NCBI GenBank assembly: GCA_030248215.1
Contig: JASANG010001467.1
Span: 1 to 64,000, forward strand
Origin: Enoplolaimus lenunculus
Taxonomy: Eukaryota; Nematoda; Enoplea; Enoplida; Thoracostomopsidae
Direction: 5' to 3'
DNA length: 64,000 nt
Shown: piece after piece, positions 20,607-33,497 of the stretch
How positions within the stretch are numbered: position 1 is the first letter of the stretch
Layout: each line of letters opens with the position of its first letter
Program-made: the position numbers and the translations under genes
The notes under the pieces: model-generated
What the model was told of the DNA's origin: nothing
What the model saw: the letters and a program-made list of their open reading frames with translations, nothing else
The model's database searches: none

Positions 20607-22555
20607 GCGGTTGGTTTTACCCCAACGGTTGGTTTCACCCCAACGGTTGGTTTCACCCCAACGGTTGGTTTTGCCCCAACGGTTGGTTTTGCCCCAACGG
20701 ATGGTTTGCCCCAACGGTTGGTTTCACCCCAACGGTTGGTTGTGCCCCAACGGTTGGTTTCAGCTCAACGGTTGATTTCACCCTAACGGTTGGCTTCACC
20801 CCAACGGATGGTTTCACCCCAACAATCGATTCCACCTCAACGGTTGGTTTTACCCCAACGGTTGGTTTGGCCCCAACGGGGTTTTATCCCACGGTTGGTT
20901 TCACCCCAACGGTTGGCTTCACCCCAACGGTTGGTTTCACCCCAACGGTTGGTTTCACCCCAACGGTTGGTTTCACCCCAACGGTTGGTTGGTTTCACCC
21001 CAACGGTTGGTTTCACCCCAACGTGGTTCACCCCAACGGTTGGTTTCACCCAACGGTGTCCCACCCCAACGGTTGGTTTTCCCCAACGGTTGGTTTTTCC
21101 CCAACGGTTGGTTTTGCCCCAACGGTTGGTTTAGCCCCAACGGTTGGTTTTGCCCCAACGGTTGGTTTCACCCCAACGGTTGGTTTCACCCCAACAGTCG
21201 GTTTTTCCCCAACTCCCCAACGGTTGGTTTCACCCCAACGGTTGGTTTCACCCCAACGGTTGGTTTTCCGCACAGTTAGATTTGCCCCAACGGTTGGTTT
21301 TGCCCCAACGGTTGGTTTCACCCCAACGGATGGTTTCACCCCAACGGTGGTCTCACTCAACAGTCGGTTTCACCCCAACGGTTGCTTTCACCCAACTGTT
21401 GGTTTTGCCCCACGGTTGGTTTAACCCCACCGGTCGGTTTCACCCCAACGGTTGGTTTCACCCCACGGTTGGTTTCACCTCAACGGTGGCTTCACCCCAA
21501 ACAGTTGGTTTCACCCCAACGGTCGGTTTCACCCCAACGGTTGGTTTTACCCCAACGGTTGGTTTCACCCCAATGATCGGTTTTACCACAACGGTTGGTT
21601 TCACCTCAACAGTTGGTTTCACCTCAGCGGTTGGCTTCACCCCAACGGTTAGCTTCGCCCCAACGGTTGGTTTCACCGCAACGGTTGGTTTTACCCCAAC
21701 GGTTGGTTTCACCCCAATGATCGGTGTCACCCCAACGGTTGGTTTCACCCCAACGATTGGTTTCATCCTAACGGTCGGTTTCACCCCAACAGTTGGTTTC
21801 ACCACAACGGTTGGTTTCACCATTGGTTTTACCCCAATGGTTGGTTTCACCCCAATGGTTGGCTTCACCCCAACGGTTGGTTTCACCCTAACAGTCGGTT
21901 TCACCCCAACGGTTCGTTTTACCCCAACGGTTGGTTTCACCCCAGCGATCGGTTTTTCCCCATCGGTTGGTTTCACCTCAACTGTTAGCTTCACCCCAAC
22001 GGTTGGTTTCACCCCAACGGTCGGTTTCACCCCAACGGTTGGTTTTACGTCAACGGTTGGTTTCACTCCAACAGTTGGTTTTGCCCCAACGGTTGGTTTC
22101 ACCCAACGGTTGATTTCACCCCCAACGGTTGGTTTCACCCCAACGATTGGTTTCACCCCAACGGTTGGTTTTACCTCAACGGTTGGTTTCACCCCAACGG
22201 TCGGTTTCATCCCAACGGTTGGTTTCACCCCAACGGTTGGTTTCACCCCAACGGTTGGTTTTACCTCAACGGTTGGTTTTGCCCCAACGGTTCGTTTCAC
22301 TGGGATGAAACCGACCGTTGGTTTCACCCCAACGGTTGGTTTTACCTCAACGGTTGGTTTTGCCCCAACGGTTCGTTTCACCCCAGTGGCTCGTTTTACC
22401 CCAGCGGTTATTTCACCCCAGCGGTTAATTTTGCCACCGAGGTTGGTTTGACCCTAACGGCTGGTTTCCCCTCAACGGCCGGTTTTCGCCCAAGGGTTGG
22501 TTTCACACAAACGGTTAGCTTCACCGCAACGGACGATGTCACCCCCACGGATTAA
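20607..22555. repeat. 18-bp minisatellite, unit GGTTGGTTTCACCCCAAC
   Basis: About 105 tandem units of 18 bp over ~1.95 kb. The junction of units gives the palindrome CCAACGGTTGG. Variants (TTTTGCCCC, TTTCACCTC, AACAGTC, AATGATC) are scattered, and a few units differ in length, shifting the phase. Since 18 is divisible by three, several frames stay open on both strands (up to 435 codons of GFTPTV type); these are repeat artefacts. It ends about 30 bp before a long-TIR element. Confidence 0.97.
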
Positions 22556-22582
22556 TGCAGCAGCTTGGTAAAGCGGTTGAAA

Positions 22583-23490
22583 CTAGAAAAAAATGCTCAG
22601 CACTTGAGCAAAAAGGGATATGTTTCATATTCCTATTAAGAAGTATGGTAAACTAGATCATCACATTCGCTTGATGTAACCTGGAAAAGTATTAAGAAAC
22701 AATAGCGTCCAAAATCATGTTAATTATTAATTTTTCTAAAACATATTGCGGACAGCAAAATTTCTGTAATATTTTTTTGTAAAAAACAGATGCTTTTCTT
22801 AAATGCAAAGCGAAATTATTTCTGAAATGTAGACAGATTTAGCTTGGAATCCATGAAATGTATATTTTGAAGTTCTCTACAAAACGTATTAAATTTACCT
22901 ATGGCTTTGTATTACCATAGTTATATAATTGAATTTCATAAGAGCATTGTGTGGCGACATAATGGCTGTTAGAGTTTTGATGACCAATTTTGTTAGATAC
23001 TTTTCTTGAACAGACGTCACAAAACGAATCGCAATTGATGCTTTAAAAATGCTCCACTTATAAGTGACTTTTGAGTTTACTCGATTTTTTTACCTTAGTG
23101 ACAAATTATATAAATGCGCATTTTCCACCCGAGTTATTTATCTGTTTCACTGCATAGGCACGACTATTTAAGCTCACAAATCGCACCGTATTCTGGCAAC
23201 ATCGATTAACTTGCAAAATCAAAGAGCGGTATACCTCAGCCATGTTTCTGCGACCCTAAGGAATATCTGAAAATTGCTAACAAATCCTGTCAAAAACTTC
23301 AATGTTAGAAATAGATTTGCTGTCCGCAAGATGTTTCAGAAAAATTAATAATTAACATGATTTTGGACGCTATTGTTTCTTAATACTTTTCCAGGTTACA
23401 TCAAGCGAATGTGCTGATCTAGTTTACCATACTTTTAATAGGAATATGAAACATATCCCTTTTTGCTCAAGTGCTGAGCATTTTTTCTAG
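22583..23490. mobile_element. Long-TIR (foldback-like) DNA element, ~0.9 kb
   Basis: CTAGAAAAAAATGCTCAGCAC at the left is repeated inverted at the right (23319-23490), with pairing continuing for about 180 bp through AAAAAGGGATATG, AAGTATGGTAAACTAGAT and GGACGCTATTGTTTC (right arm). Only a few differences separate the arms, which suggests recent insertion or conversion. The ~550-bp centre is non-coding. Confidence 0.88.
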
Positions 23491-24028
23491 TATATACTAC
23501 TGCTTGTAAAATGTACCTGCCAACCAAAGCCAACCACGACTAAATGTTTTTTCTTAGGACTGAAATCGCCTTTGGTTTCTTGTTCGCTTCGATCGAGAGT
23601 TTTCCTTTGCTGTTCGACATCAGTTTTGTATCTCAAGAAATGTTAGTTATATATGTATTCTTTCCATTGTTCAGATATACTCCAAACTGAATTTTGGCGC
23701 AGATGCTCAGGCCATTATATTTCTGACTTCTCGCTCGCTTCGCTCGCGATATTTTCCTTGTTTAAAGGGTGTTCGTGGGAAGGAATACGTATAGAAAACA
23801 TCTGAACCGTGCCAAATAGTCAGCTCACTTCATTAGGGGGGCGAAAAGTTTTTCGAAGGAGCATTCAAGGGTTTTCAATGACTTACAAGCATCAAGGTTG
23901 AAAATTTTCTAGTGATGCCCAAAATTTTTAAAGCTTGACATTTTTTGACCATTATGAGGCCAGAAGGTTATTTTAAAGCAATTGTGCTTTTTCTTGTCTC
24001 TGCGTAAATTTAGGGAGGGCACATTGAA

Positions 24029-24162
24029 TCTACGACAATTCGTCGTCGGTCAACTTGCGACCCAACAATGTCCTAAAGCCAATGAATATATCTAAGCGTA
24101 ATCCTAAGCTTAATCTTAAGCTTAAGCCTAAGCATAACGGTGGGCGACGAAATATGTCGTGT
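24029..24162. mobile_element. CGACAA-ended MITE, copy 1
   Basis: Starts CTACGACAATTCGTCG and ends CGACGAAATATGTCGTG, an imperfect inverted repeat. The interior holds CTTAAGCCTAAGC-type sequence. A second truncated copy follows at 24338-24480 (CACGACAATTCGTCGCCCG...). Confidence 0.6.
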
Positions 24163-24337
24163 TGGTGAAATTTCGGATTTACAAGTTGTCGCGTGGGGCA
24201 CATTTCCGTCGCTGACGCTTCCCTTGTATAAGCGTCTGACACGTGCTGTAGTCGCTTCGGAATACGGGCCATAGGGTTTTAAGCCATTCATAAACTTCTC
24301 TACTTTACGATCTGTGACTTCAGGAAAAAGTGGTATC

Positions 24338-24480
24338 ACGACAATTCGTCGCCCGACAACTCGTCGCCCGACAACTTGGAATCTGAAATAAATATGCTCA
24401 GACTCAGGCTTTGGATTACGCTTAGAATTATGATTAGATATATTTATAGGTTTTATGATACTGTTGTTTGGCGACCAGTT
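24338..24480. mobile_element. CGACAA-ended MITE, copy 2, right end unclear
   Basis: Begins CACGACAATTCGTCGCCC with a tandem CGACAACTCGTCGCC-like phrase. The interior (GATTACGCTTAG..., GGTTTTATGATACTGTTG) matches the interior of the copy at 25257-25448. The right TIR has decayed to TTGGCGACC. Confidence 0.55.
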
Positions 24481-24608
24481 TAAATTCGGAAAAAATGTCG
24501 GTCATATGAAATGATTGTGTTCATGTAAAAACGTATCTATGTATAAGAGTATTAGAGATATATGCATATGGGGACAGTTTAAGCCTTATAGAACTACACA
24601 CTTTGCAG

Positions 24609-24828
24609 CAGGGTTGGGTGGAGGCTGCTGCAAAAAACCTATTTTCAAACGACAAGGCTTTATGCGGGTTGCTCTATGTGTGTGTGCTGATATCTACTAG
24701 CGAGAGACACACGAAGCTTTTAGTTTACGTACCAGCGGCTCAAAGAGGTCTATACGTACCGCGACGCTGTTTTAGCGCTCAGGTTCTCTTTGTGTGTTTG
24801 TTTTTTTAGTTTAAACGGAACAGTTCTA
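24609..24828 (+). repeat. 220-bp dispersed repeat, copy 1
   Basis: Closely matches 50410-50624: GGAGGCTGCT, CAAAAAAC, TTGCTCTATGTGTGTG, GATATCTACTAGCGAGAGA, ACGTACCAGCGG, GCGACGCTGTTTTAGCGCTC. No TIRs seen. It may be a SINE or MITE interior. Confidence 0.7.
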
Positions 24829-25256
24829 AGAGAATGAATGCTATTTTTGACTCATAACTACATCAACTCGAAGCACATGAGCGCCGTTTTGAAATTATTT
24901 ATCAACTGATAGTCATAGAATAAGCGCGGTTATTTAAGAACCACGGCGGTAGCCAGGATTTCATTTCGCGAGTGGATAACTTTGGCTACAAGTTGTTTTG
25001 CAACAGTGAATGTAGCCTGTGACGAAATTTTTTCGCCCTGTCCAAGTTGTTCTACAGCGTGTAAAAGTACTTTTTTCGGTAGATTTTTGTAATTATTCTT
25101 CGTTGTGTACGTACCCCAGCTTGGTAACAAGTTACAAAATGCTGACAGCTTGAGGGCTGTTCACCAAAATCAGCGAGGGGTGAAAGGACGTTCAGATCAA
25201 CTGGGCAAATTTTGTCATTCTTTAGAAAACTTTTAACCACGCTTTTAAATCGTTAT

Positions 25257-25448
25257 CACGACAATTCGTCGCCAGACAATCGTCGACTGATAACTTCAAA
25301 TTCGAAATTTCATCGACTCGACAATTCTTCGCCCATGATTATGCTTAGGCTGTGAGGCGTTAAATTACGGGTTTGATTATGCTTAAATTTATTAACGGGT
25401 TTTAGGACACTGTTGGGCGGCAAGTTGTTTGTCGACAAATTGTTGTAG
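25257..25448. mobile_element. CGACAA-ended MITE, copy 3
   Basis: CACGACAATTCGTCGCC at the left and GTCGACAAATTGTTGTAG at the right form an imperfect TIR. The interior has TGCTTAGGCTGTGAGG and GGTTTTAGGACACTGTTGGG, shared with copy 2. Confidence 0.65.
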
Positions 25449-26305
25449 AATCTTTTAAATGATTCGAGATGTGAACATCTAGCTCCCCTCAAAAAAAATT
25501 TTGCACCTTTTGTATGTTGAGCTGACCGCAGGCTTGGAGGGCGCTAAAGTGGGCCATTGCCTTTTCTTGCCCCCAATGGTTTAGGAAAAAATTGTAATTA
25601 TTGATAAATGTCAAAATTAGCTCAAGTTGAGACAAAATGATTTACACACAAACCTCACTATCTCAGATACATTTTTGGTAGTTTTTTTTACTTTCCCTTT
25701 CGAAATCCCCGTGTACCCCAGGTCGGATTCAGAAATTGTTGACCGGAATTTTGGCAATTTGTGTGGGTATCACAATTTCAACGCGTGACAAGTTTCATCG
25801 TAGTCACGCGCATAGATCCGCACGAGAAAATGAAAATTAACGAAATAATCATTGCTTGTTTTGTTGACCAAAATTTCTATTTGGTTATTGTCGAACAACA
25901 GTGAGAACAATATTTCGCGAGCGAAATGAACGAGAATCTTGACAAATTTCAACGTTTAAATCCCAGGGAATTAGGTAGCTCTTTAGTAGAATTGGGCTTG
26001 AAGGGGGAGGCTTGAGCATCATGAGATCCCCTCTACATCTGCTGCTGCAGGAATCCACGCTTTATAGTTAGCGTGATAGCTTATCTCATGGAGATAAAAG
26101 ATTTTGTTCGCGAACCCGGCTTGTAGATACAGATTCTTGCGCGCAGTTTTACGGTGGATCGAAAAATTTTTGATGAGGGGCTGTTCAGGCCAAGCTGAAT
26201 TTATACAAACAAAGTGTCCTTTTGAAATTAAAGGTTGGCAACGCAGTTGTGACGTTTCATAATGAGATTCGATCTGTTACGACAAATATAAGATCATAAT
26301 TGTTA

Positions 26306-26425
26306 GGGTAGCGCTATACATTTGAACTGTTACAGCATCGTAATTTAATTACTCACCTACGATACTGTATGGTGACGGACGGTGACAGACAGCGTCGGGC
26401 GGCGACGAAAGGCGCCGAACGACAA
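26306..26425. mobile_element. Left fragment of the Harbinger-type MITE
   Basis: TTA then GGGTAGCGCTATAC matches the terminus of 63363-63947. CACCTACGATACTGTATGGTG and GGCGCCGAACG also occur there. No right terminus is found. Confidence 0.6.
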
Positions 26426-26767
26426 ATATACCTGTACTTTTAAGGGACTATGAGAACACTGCCAACTACTTTTTATATAAATATAATTGCTGTATTAGGT
26501 TTACCGGCTGTATATGCGATCACCTTTCGAGCCAAATGGTATTTTAGTATCTTTAGCTGCCCTATAGTGGAACAGCCATACCATACCTCGGACGCAACAG
26601 AGATCAAAACGTACATTTTGCATTAAAATTTAGCGCCAAAGATTATATATTGCGCGGACCCCTGAACTTCATGGATCTGCCACTTCTACATCTATGCGTA
26701 AAATTAACTGCGGTTATTTAAATGTACATATATACATCAAGTATATATTGACGATCGACCCACCGTC

Positions 26768-27330
26768 AATGGCGGATTCAGGCGGTGGTGTATCTATTTT
26801 CCCACCGCGGAACGGTGCCATGCTAAAAAATTTTTCCATGCAAAAAAATTCTTTCATGCAAAAATTTTTTTCCATGTAAATAGTTCGTTGGAAGCTCAAA
26901 ATGTGTTTTGTGCTCAAATAGGTAAAAAATATGGGGTTGTTGTAACTCAAAGTTCAACAATTTTGCATCTTCGACGCAATTGGTCTCAATCTTAATAAAA
27001 TATCGAAAAATTTGCTAAAAATGCGTTTTTAAACATAAAATTTTGGAACACAAACGTATCTTCCCCCGTCGGAACGGCCTGGATCCACTAGTGCCGACAA
27101 TTTTTCGTTAACGGTTTGATTCAGTAGCGAAGTTGTGTGCTGAATTAGAGAAATAAGAATCAATATTCGATGGCGTGGCCAATCGTAAAAAGCTCTCAAA
27201 CGAAGCGCGCGAGAAGTCAAACGTAATTTTAGTACTAAATTTGAACTAAAAAATTTGGTTTTGATTGTTGTTGGGCTCGGCTTCGGACAGGGTGCCCTCT
27301 CTCTTGGATCCACCAGCGATCGACCACATA
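26768..27330. other. Gene-free stretch upstream of TSC22 with GGCGGATTC-type repeat pieces
   Basis: CAATGGCGGATTCAGG at ~26768 and CTGGATCCACTAGTG at ~27071 resemble the ends of the GGCGGATCC MITE family. GAAGTCAAACGTAATTTTAGTACTAAA at ~27205 recurs near 53785, so it is another dispersed repeat. No promoter motif for the downstream gene could be assigned. Confidence 0.35.
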
Positions 27331-28434
27331 TTGTGCAGTTTTTAATCTTTTACTTGGCTTTCGGTGGTTTTAACTGTGCCTGGTGTTTGAATTATTTTTG
27401 ATTCCGAATTATAAATTAGGGGTTTTTTGTTTATAATGTTTACAGATAAAGCAGGCTGTGAAAAGAATTAATGGAATTTTCGGTTGAGATTGTTTTGTAG
27501 TGGCTATTTTTACGGTTGTATCGTTTAGCCTGTATATAAAGGGTTTTGAAGTCTTAAGCATCATTTCATTTTTGTTGCATCAAATATATTGACCATAGTC
27601 CTTTTATTATCGCTGTTAAGTTACAGGGATTTACATGGATTTCCAGCCGCGTGCGTTAAGCTATGTCAGCGGTGCAGCAACGATTGTCCGAAGTAGAGAT
27701 ATGCTCAATATAAATCTGGAATGGGGCTTCTTCCGTTTCCAACTCGAAATAGGGTGTTAAGATTCGTTTTGGGAAATGACCCTTTAAACGTCTTCCGGCT
27801 TCGCCTTTGGACTATGCGTAAGATTTTTAATTTTACAGAGGGAGTACAAGAGTTGCCACCCTGTATTTTTTACATGGTTGCATTGTTTAGCATAAGGATT
27901 TATAACAGGATTTAGAATAACTGCTGTTTGCTAAAACAGTTTTACACAAGGCTATCCTCTGCCGCAATGAAAGCCTAATTACGCCCCTGTCCGTGAGACG
28001 CCGTGTGATTGTCGAAATTTGTGTTCTGGAAATTCGGATGTACCCTAATGTCGACTACGGACACCCGAGTCACCCCTGTTCCGGCGTGCCTGCCCCGTAA
28101 TCATTTCACATCTAAATTTGAATTTTTGAAAAGTTCCATTTTTGAGGTTCAAGTTAGTAACTGTTTATTTTCAGATGCAATTGTATTTATAATTTCGTAT
28201 CAAGACACGTTTCCATTCGCTTCGTTTAGTTCTGTTTCGAGCGCGGCATCTGCGCTGCAGTCGTCAACAACAACTACTACTTCTACTGGTGTTTATGTTA
28301 TTCAAGTGATTTCTGATACGAGCAAATTTCAATTTTGCAATAACAACAACAACAATAATAATCATAATAATAATAATAATAATAGCATAATTCCAGCTAC
28401 TAATCAATGGTGGTTGACTGGACCAAATTTATCA

Positions 28435-31065
28435 ATGAAATCAACTGAGATGCAAAAAACGATGTCATCAGTTTTGAATGAATCAAGTCTAAATGAAACG
28501 AAAGATACTCGCACACCGGCAGTATCTGACTTACGATACAGTCGAATTATCCCAACAACACGTGAGTGTACAAAAATCAATACCAACTTGCGAAACTTTC
28601 GAAAACAACATTCCTTTCCGTCGCCAACTGGTGGTGAACACCTCAAGTCTTCGAAGCAACCAACGTCTGAAAATTCCTTCCGACATCATATCAGTGGCGT
28701 GTCGATGGCTGTAACATCCAAGCAAAGTAGAAACACAGCGATGGTGCCATCATCAAAGAGTAACGCAACGATGGCGGTAACAGCAATGGAAAATATCAAT
28801 TCGACAACAGCGGTATTATCAAAACAAAGTGAAAACGCAACAATGGCGGCATCATCAAAACAAAGTAACTGGACAACGGCATCATCAAAGGAAAGCATCA
28901 ACATGGCAGAGGCGGCGTCATCAAAGGAAAACATTAATTCGGTAAGACCAACATTGATAAAGCATGGTAGCGATCAACGTGACGAAATTGCATCATCCAG
29001 AATACGCAAAATTTCAGTTGATATTTGTGACAAAACCGGACGCCGGAATAATCAGCAACGTCTGACATCGAATATCGGAGACGGCAAATCACCAACTAAC
29101 CCTGTACCAACCATAGTGAAACGCAATTTAGTCGGTGGTTTAGCCGAACGGAGACTAAGTTTTGCAACGGAAACTGGTACAAAAATTGGGTGCCAGCCAC
29201 AGAATTACGAGCAATTAGATGATATTGTGAATAATAATCGTAGGATTGGCGATTACATATTAACAAATAATACACATACCACCAACAATGACGCGACTAC
29301 ACTTAGCTCAACGCAAAATCTCAATAGTGTACAACCGAAAGCCGGCACGGCAACAACAATGAGTGAAGGTAGCGTTAAGCGGTCTCAGTTTCAAATAACA
29401 GCAATTTCACGTGCAGCTCGTAAATCGGGCACTTCAAACCCAAACCGCAATGCAGTTTGCGATGGGCAACGCACAACTACAGCAGCATACGGCAACAAAA
29501 TGACACGAAAACAACAAAAACAACAACAAAAACAACAACACCGTAAACAACGCGACTCTATGCCGGCACCGGTGTCGCCGTGTTTTTCAAGCGTTGATGA
29601 AGCATTTTTAACCGGGACCGGATATTTTAGTAATATTGAAGCAATAACAACAATATCCGCATCAGCAACAACAACAACAACAACAACACCAATACCAGCA
29701 AACGGAAGTCAATCAAGTGACGCGATGTCAACAACAGCAACAACAGCAACAACGCCAAATATAGAATCGCCAGCGTACGATGAAACCGGCTCCGGGACCG
29801 GGTCTCAAGATCGAAGTCCAGTGTTCGCCAATTGTTCGACAGAATGTTTCGATCAATCCAATCACTCCGTAGACTACTCTTGGGAAAATCATCAAGAGAA
29901 AACATCCACAGTTCTATATTTCGGGAATAGTGATTACCAAAATAGTGAAGGTAGACTGAAACGAACGCTGGACACGTTCATCGCGAGCAGCGCAGACCAT
30001 CGGGTACCTTCCACAGGTCGTAACAGCCGTACCCCTCAACACGAACTCCGTGAAAGTCTCTCAGATGGGCTACGAGCAGTCCTACAGACGCCAGACGATG
30101 ATATTGTTGAAGGTGTGATCAGTGGTAACAGCGGTGGTGGGGGATCTCAACGACATCGACACGGATCAAAAATACCAATATCGCAATCGCTTGGAATAAT
30201 TGCAGCTGCAACATCGCCAGCGACTGCAACGATCGCACACCACCGAGCACGAGCGACAACAAGTGCGGCAACAATGATTGCCGAGCGATTTTCAGGCGAT
30301 CCAAGTCAATATCATCGAGAGGGAGTCGCGAATACGATGGTGACATCCAGTGCGACTAGCTTAACCAGTGGCGTAGAGGGCGGAAGTCGAGGAAGTCTGT
30401 CACGATTTCGAGTTGTAACAGTCGAGCGTGAACCGTTTCGCCGCGGCCGGTGGACGTGTATGGATCATACCGATCCATCACCAATTGTCGAAACAATCCC
30501 TGCTGGGTTGCCGTCACACTTGACCAATGTGTCCGCAGTTGCAGCTGTGGTTGTTTCTACAATGACACAAATTATCAATGGATCGGCAACGTCCTACGGC
30601 GACAACCGCTATCAGATTACACCCAGCGCACCAATTGTGATAGCAACTCCAGTACGTGGCGGGGTTACGGTAGCTACTGCTGCTGGGGTTACCGTAGCAG
30701 CAGCTGGCTTGACGATAGATCGTACTGGGCTTACAGTAAATCGTGCTGCAAGTAATGTAGCTGACGCTGCGGTAGCTAAAGGTAATACGATAATTTTCGA
30801 TAGCAGCATTGAGACTAAGACTGGAATGCCGGCACCGGCTAGCGTAGACAAGAATGTCGCAGATTCGTGTTTCGCTGATTTCACTGGTGATCAAACTCCT
30901 CCTTTGCTCAAGCGTCGGATTGTACCAGTTGGCGAGCCAGTACTTGCTGATGCGATGGCTGCGGGACTTAGTACTCGAGACTTTCAGTCTAGAACCGTGC
31001 ATGATGTTGCTCGAAATACTGTAATAGATGTGGATAGTACAAGACTGCCTTTTGTAGAAAATCAG
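28435..31065 (+). CDS. TSC22D/bun orthologue: TSC22/bunched long-isoform 5' exon
   Basis: An open frame runs 28009-31080. I start at Met 28435 because the upstream part (28009-28150) matches a dispersed repeat (ATCTAAATTTGAATTTTTGAAAAG), a good acceptor (TTTATTTTCAG) lies at 28174, and poly-Asn codons precede the Met. It encodes about 877 residues, mostly Ser/Thr/Ala-rich and disordered. Two conserved long-form motifs are visible: KRSQFQITAIS (~residue 315; compare KKSGFQITSV) and SRFRVVTVEREPFRRGRW followed by TCMD (~656-677). It ends at AATCAG|GTAAAA (31065/31066) in phase 0; read-through would add four codons and a stop. A phase-0 acceptor downstream is needed, and one is available at 47443 (GCTGCTCAG|TTG). 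Exact start and next exon are inference. Confidence 0.88.
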
Positions 31066-31383
31066 GTAAAAACCAATTAAGATGTGATGTTATTTATTGA
31101 GCGAAGCTCGGAGTTTCGCGAAGCGTTTTATGTTTTGTACTCTGGGGTCGAAAGGTGGATGTCCGCCCGTTCGGGTGTCCGTCTGTCCATCCGAAATGAA
31201 TCTCAGGAACGGCTGAACCGATTTTTATAAACTTTTTGTTTGAAAGCCAATTATCCTGGGGTGTTAACCTCGCATTGGGTTATAAAATTTTAAGTCGTTT
31301 ACTAGCTACAGGCTAATTTGCATAATTAGTTAAGCCTAAATTAGGACTTTTTATATTATCTCACTAATTATTATAGTTACAAG

Positions 31384-31780
31384 CAGGGTGCAACCGGAAT
31401 TCCGGTTCCGGTTCCGGCATTTTTTCACCTTCCGGTTCCGGTTCCGGTAAATTTTTACCGGATTTAAAAATTCCGGTATTATAATTTGGCCGTTTTCTTA
31501 ACTTTGCTAATTTTTAAGAATCTCTTTTGAAAGCCACTTGTACTCCGAATATAAGCCATTGATGGTGGATTTCACTCCAGTCGATGATGAAAATCTAAAA
31601 TACAACAAATAAAATAAATACCTATGTTCGACTAAGGTTATTTCACAAATAATAGAGCAAAAAATAAGATTAAAATGAAATTTTTGGTGAAATGCATTTT
31701 TCATTTTCCGGTTCCGGTTCCGGTAAAATTTTCAAATTCCGGTTCCGGTTCCGGTAAATTGTAATTCCGGTTGCACCCTG
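31384..31780. mobile_element. hAT-type MITE (CAGGGTGCAACCGG termini), full copy
   Basis: CAGGGTGCAACCGGAATT at the left is inverted at the right (AATTCCGGTTGCACCCTG). The 8-bp target duplication GTTACAAG lies on both sides (31376-31383, 31781-31788). The empty target sequence is visible in neighbouring repeat copies as CAGTTACAAGCAATC. Interior rich in CCGGTT; 397 bp, non-coding. Confidence 0.93.
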
Positions 31781-32209
31781 GTTACAAGCAATCTAATTTC
31801 AGCACTAAAGGGTTTTTGGATGCGAGAAATCTGAATAAATTGTTTACAAACCTTCAAAACCAATAATTGAGTAGTGAGCTAATAGATAATTTGCATATTA
31901 GCATAATTTATAACCCTAAATTAAGACTTTTGACAATATTTCACTAATCGAGCGAAGCGAAACTGAGTTTCGTGAAGCGTTTTATGTTTTGTACTTTGGG
32001 GTCCAAAGGTGGACGTCCGTCCGTCCGTCTATCCGTCCGACAAGAATCTCAGGAACGGCTGAACCGATTTTGTTAAACTTTTTTGTTTGAAAGCCAATTC
32101 TTCTGGGGTGTTAACCTCTCATTGGAGTTTTAAAATTTGAAGCCGTTTATTAGCTGCAAGCTAATTTGCATAGTTAATTAAGCCTAAATTAGGACTTTCT
32201 ACAATATTT

Positions 32210-32709
32210 CACTAATTATTACAGTTACAAGCAATCTAATTTCAGCACTAAATGGTTTTTGGATGCGAGAAATCTGAATAAATCGTTTACAAACCTTCAA
32301 AACCAATAATTGAATAGTGAGCTAATAGATAATTTGCATATTAGTATAATTTATAAGCCTAAATTAAGACTTTTTACAATGTTTCATTAATCGAGCGAAG
32401 CAAGCCGTTTATTAGCTACAAGCTAATTTGAGCCTAAATTAGGACTTTCTACAATATTTCACTAATTATTACAGTTACAAGCAATCTAATTTCAGCACTA
32501 AATGGTTTTTGGATGCGAGAAATCTGAATAAATCGTTTACAAACCTTCAAAACCAATAATTGAATAGTGAGCTAATAGATAATTTGCATATTAGTATAAT
32601 TTATAAGCCTAAATTAAGACTTTTTACAATGTTTCATTAATCGAGCGAAGCAAGCCGTTTATTAGCTACAAGCTAATTTGAGCCTAAATTAGAACTTTCT
32701 ACAATATTT
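32210..32709 (+). repeat. 250-bp tandem duplication inside H1
   Basis: 32210-32459 and 32460-32709 are almost identical (one visible difference near the end). Each runs from CACTAATTATTACAGTTACAA through ATTAATCGAGCGAAGCAAGCC to ACAATATTT. A third, diverged unit continues beyond 32710. Confidence 0.9.
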
Positions 32710-33497
32710 CACTAATTATTACAGTTACAAACAATTTAATTTCAGCATTAAAGGGTTTTTGGGTGCGATGGATCTCCATAGACTGTTTACAAACCTCCAA
32801 ACCGATAATTGAGTAGTTAGCTAATAGATAATTTGCGTATTAGCGTAGTTTATAAGCCTAAATTAGGACTTTTTACAATATTCACTAATTATTAAGGTTA
32901 AAAACAATATAATTTCAGCACTAAACTGTTTTTAGTTGCAGGAATTTGAATAAATTGTTTACAAACCTCCAAACCCGAAATTGGATAGTTAGCTAATAGC
33001 TATAACAAGACAAAACTAGGATTTTTTAAATTAATTCAACAATTATTAGGGTTTCCTGAAGGTTTTTGGATGCGAGGAATCTGTATAAATTGTTTACAAA
33101 CCTCCAAAATCGATAATTTAATTGTTAGCTAATAGCTAATTTGCATATTAGCTTAATTGACAAAACAAAATTAGTACTTTTTTAATTATTTCAATAATAT
33201 TAGGGTTTACTGAACGTTTTTGGCTGCGAGGAATCTGAATAAATTGTTTACAAACGTTTAAAACCGATAATTGTGTAGTTAGCTAATAGATAATTTGCAT
33301 GTAAGCATAATTAATAAGCCTAAATTAGGCGTTTTTACAATTTTTCACTAATTATTAGGGTTACTAGCAATTAATTTCAGCAACAATATGTTTTAGGTGC
33401 GTGGAATCTGAATAAATTGTCTACAAACCTTCAAAACGGATTATCGAATAGTTAGCTAATAGCTAATTTGCATATTTGCTTAATTGATAAGCCTAAA

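Noticed and set aside
20790-22451. Long open frames (up to 435 codons, GFTPTV repeats) on both strands
   Set aside because: They are the 18-bp minisatellite read in any phase; the unit length is a multiple of three and no stop occurs in it.
28009-28434. Upstream extension of the TSC22 long exon from Met 28009
   Set aside because: The first ~140 bp match a dispersed repeat seen near 16600 and 17900, and a good splice acceptor lies at 28174, so translation from 28009 is unlikely. I cannot exclude that codons after 28174 are coding.
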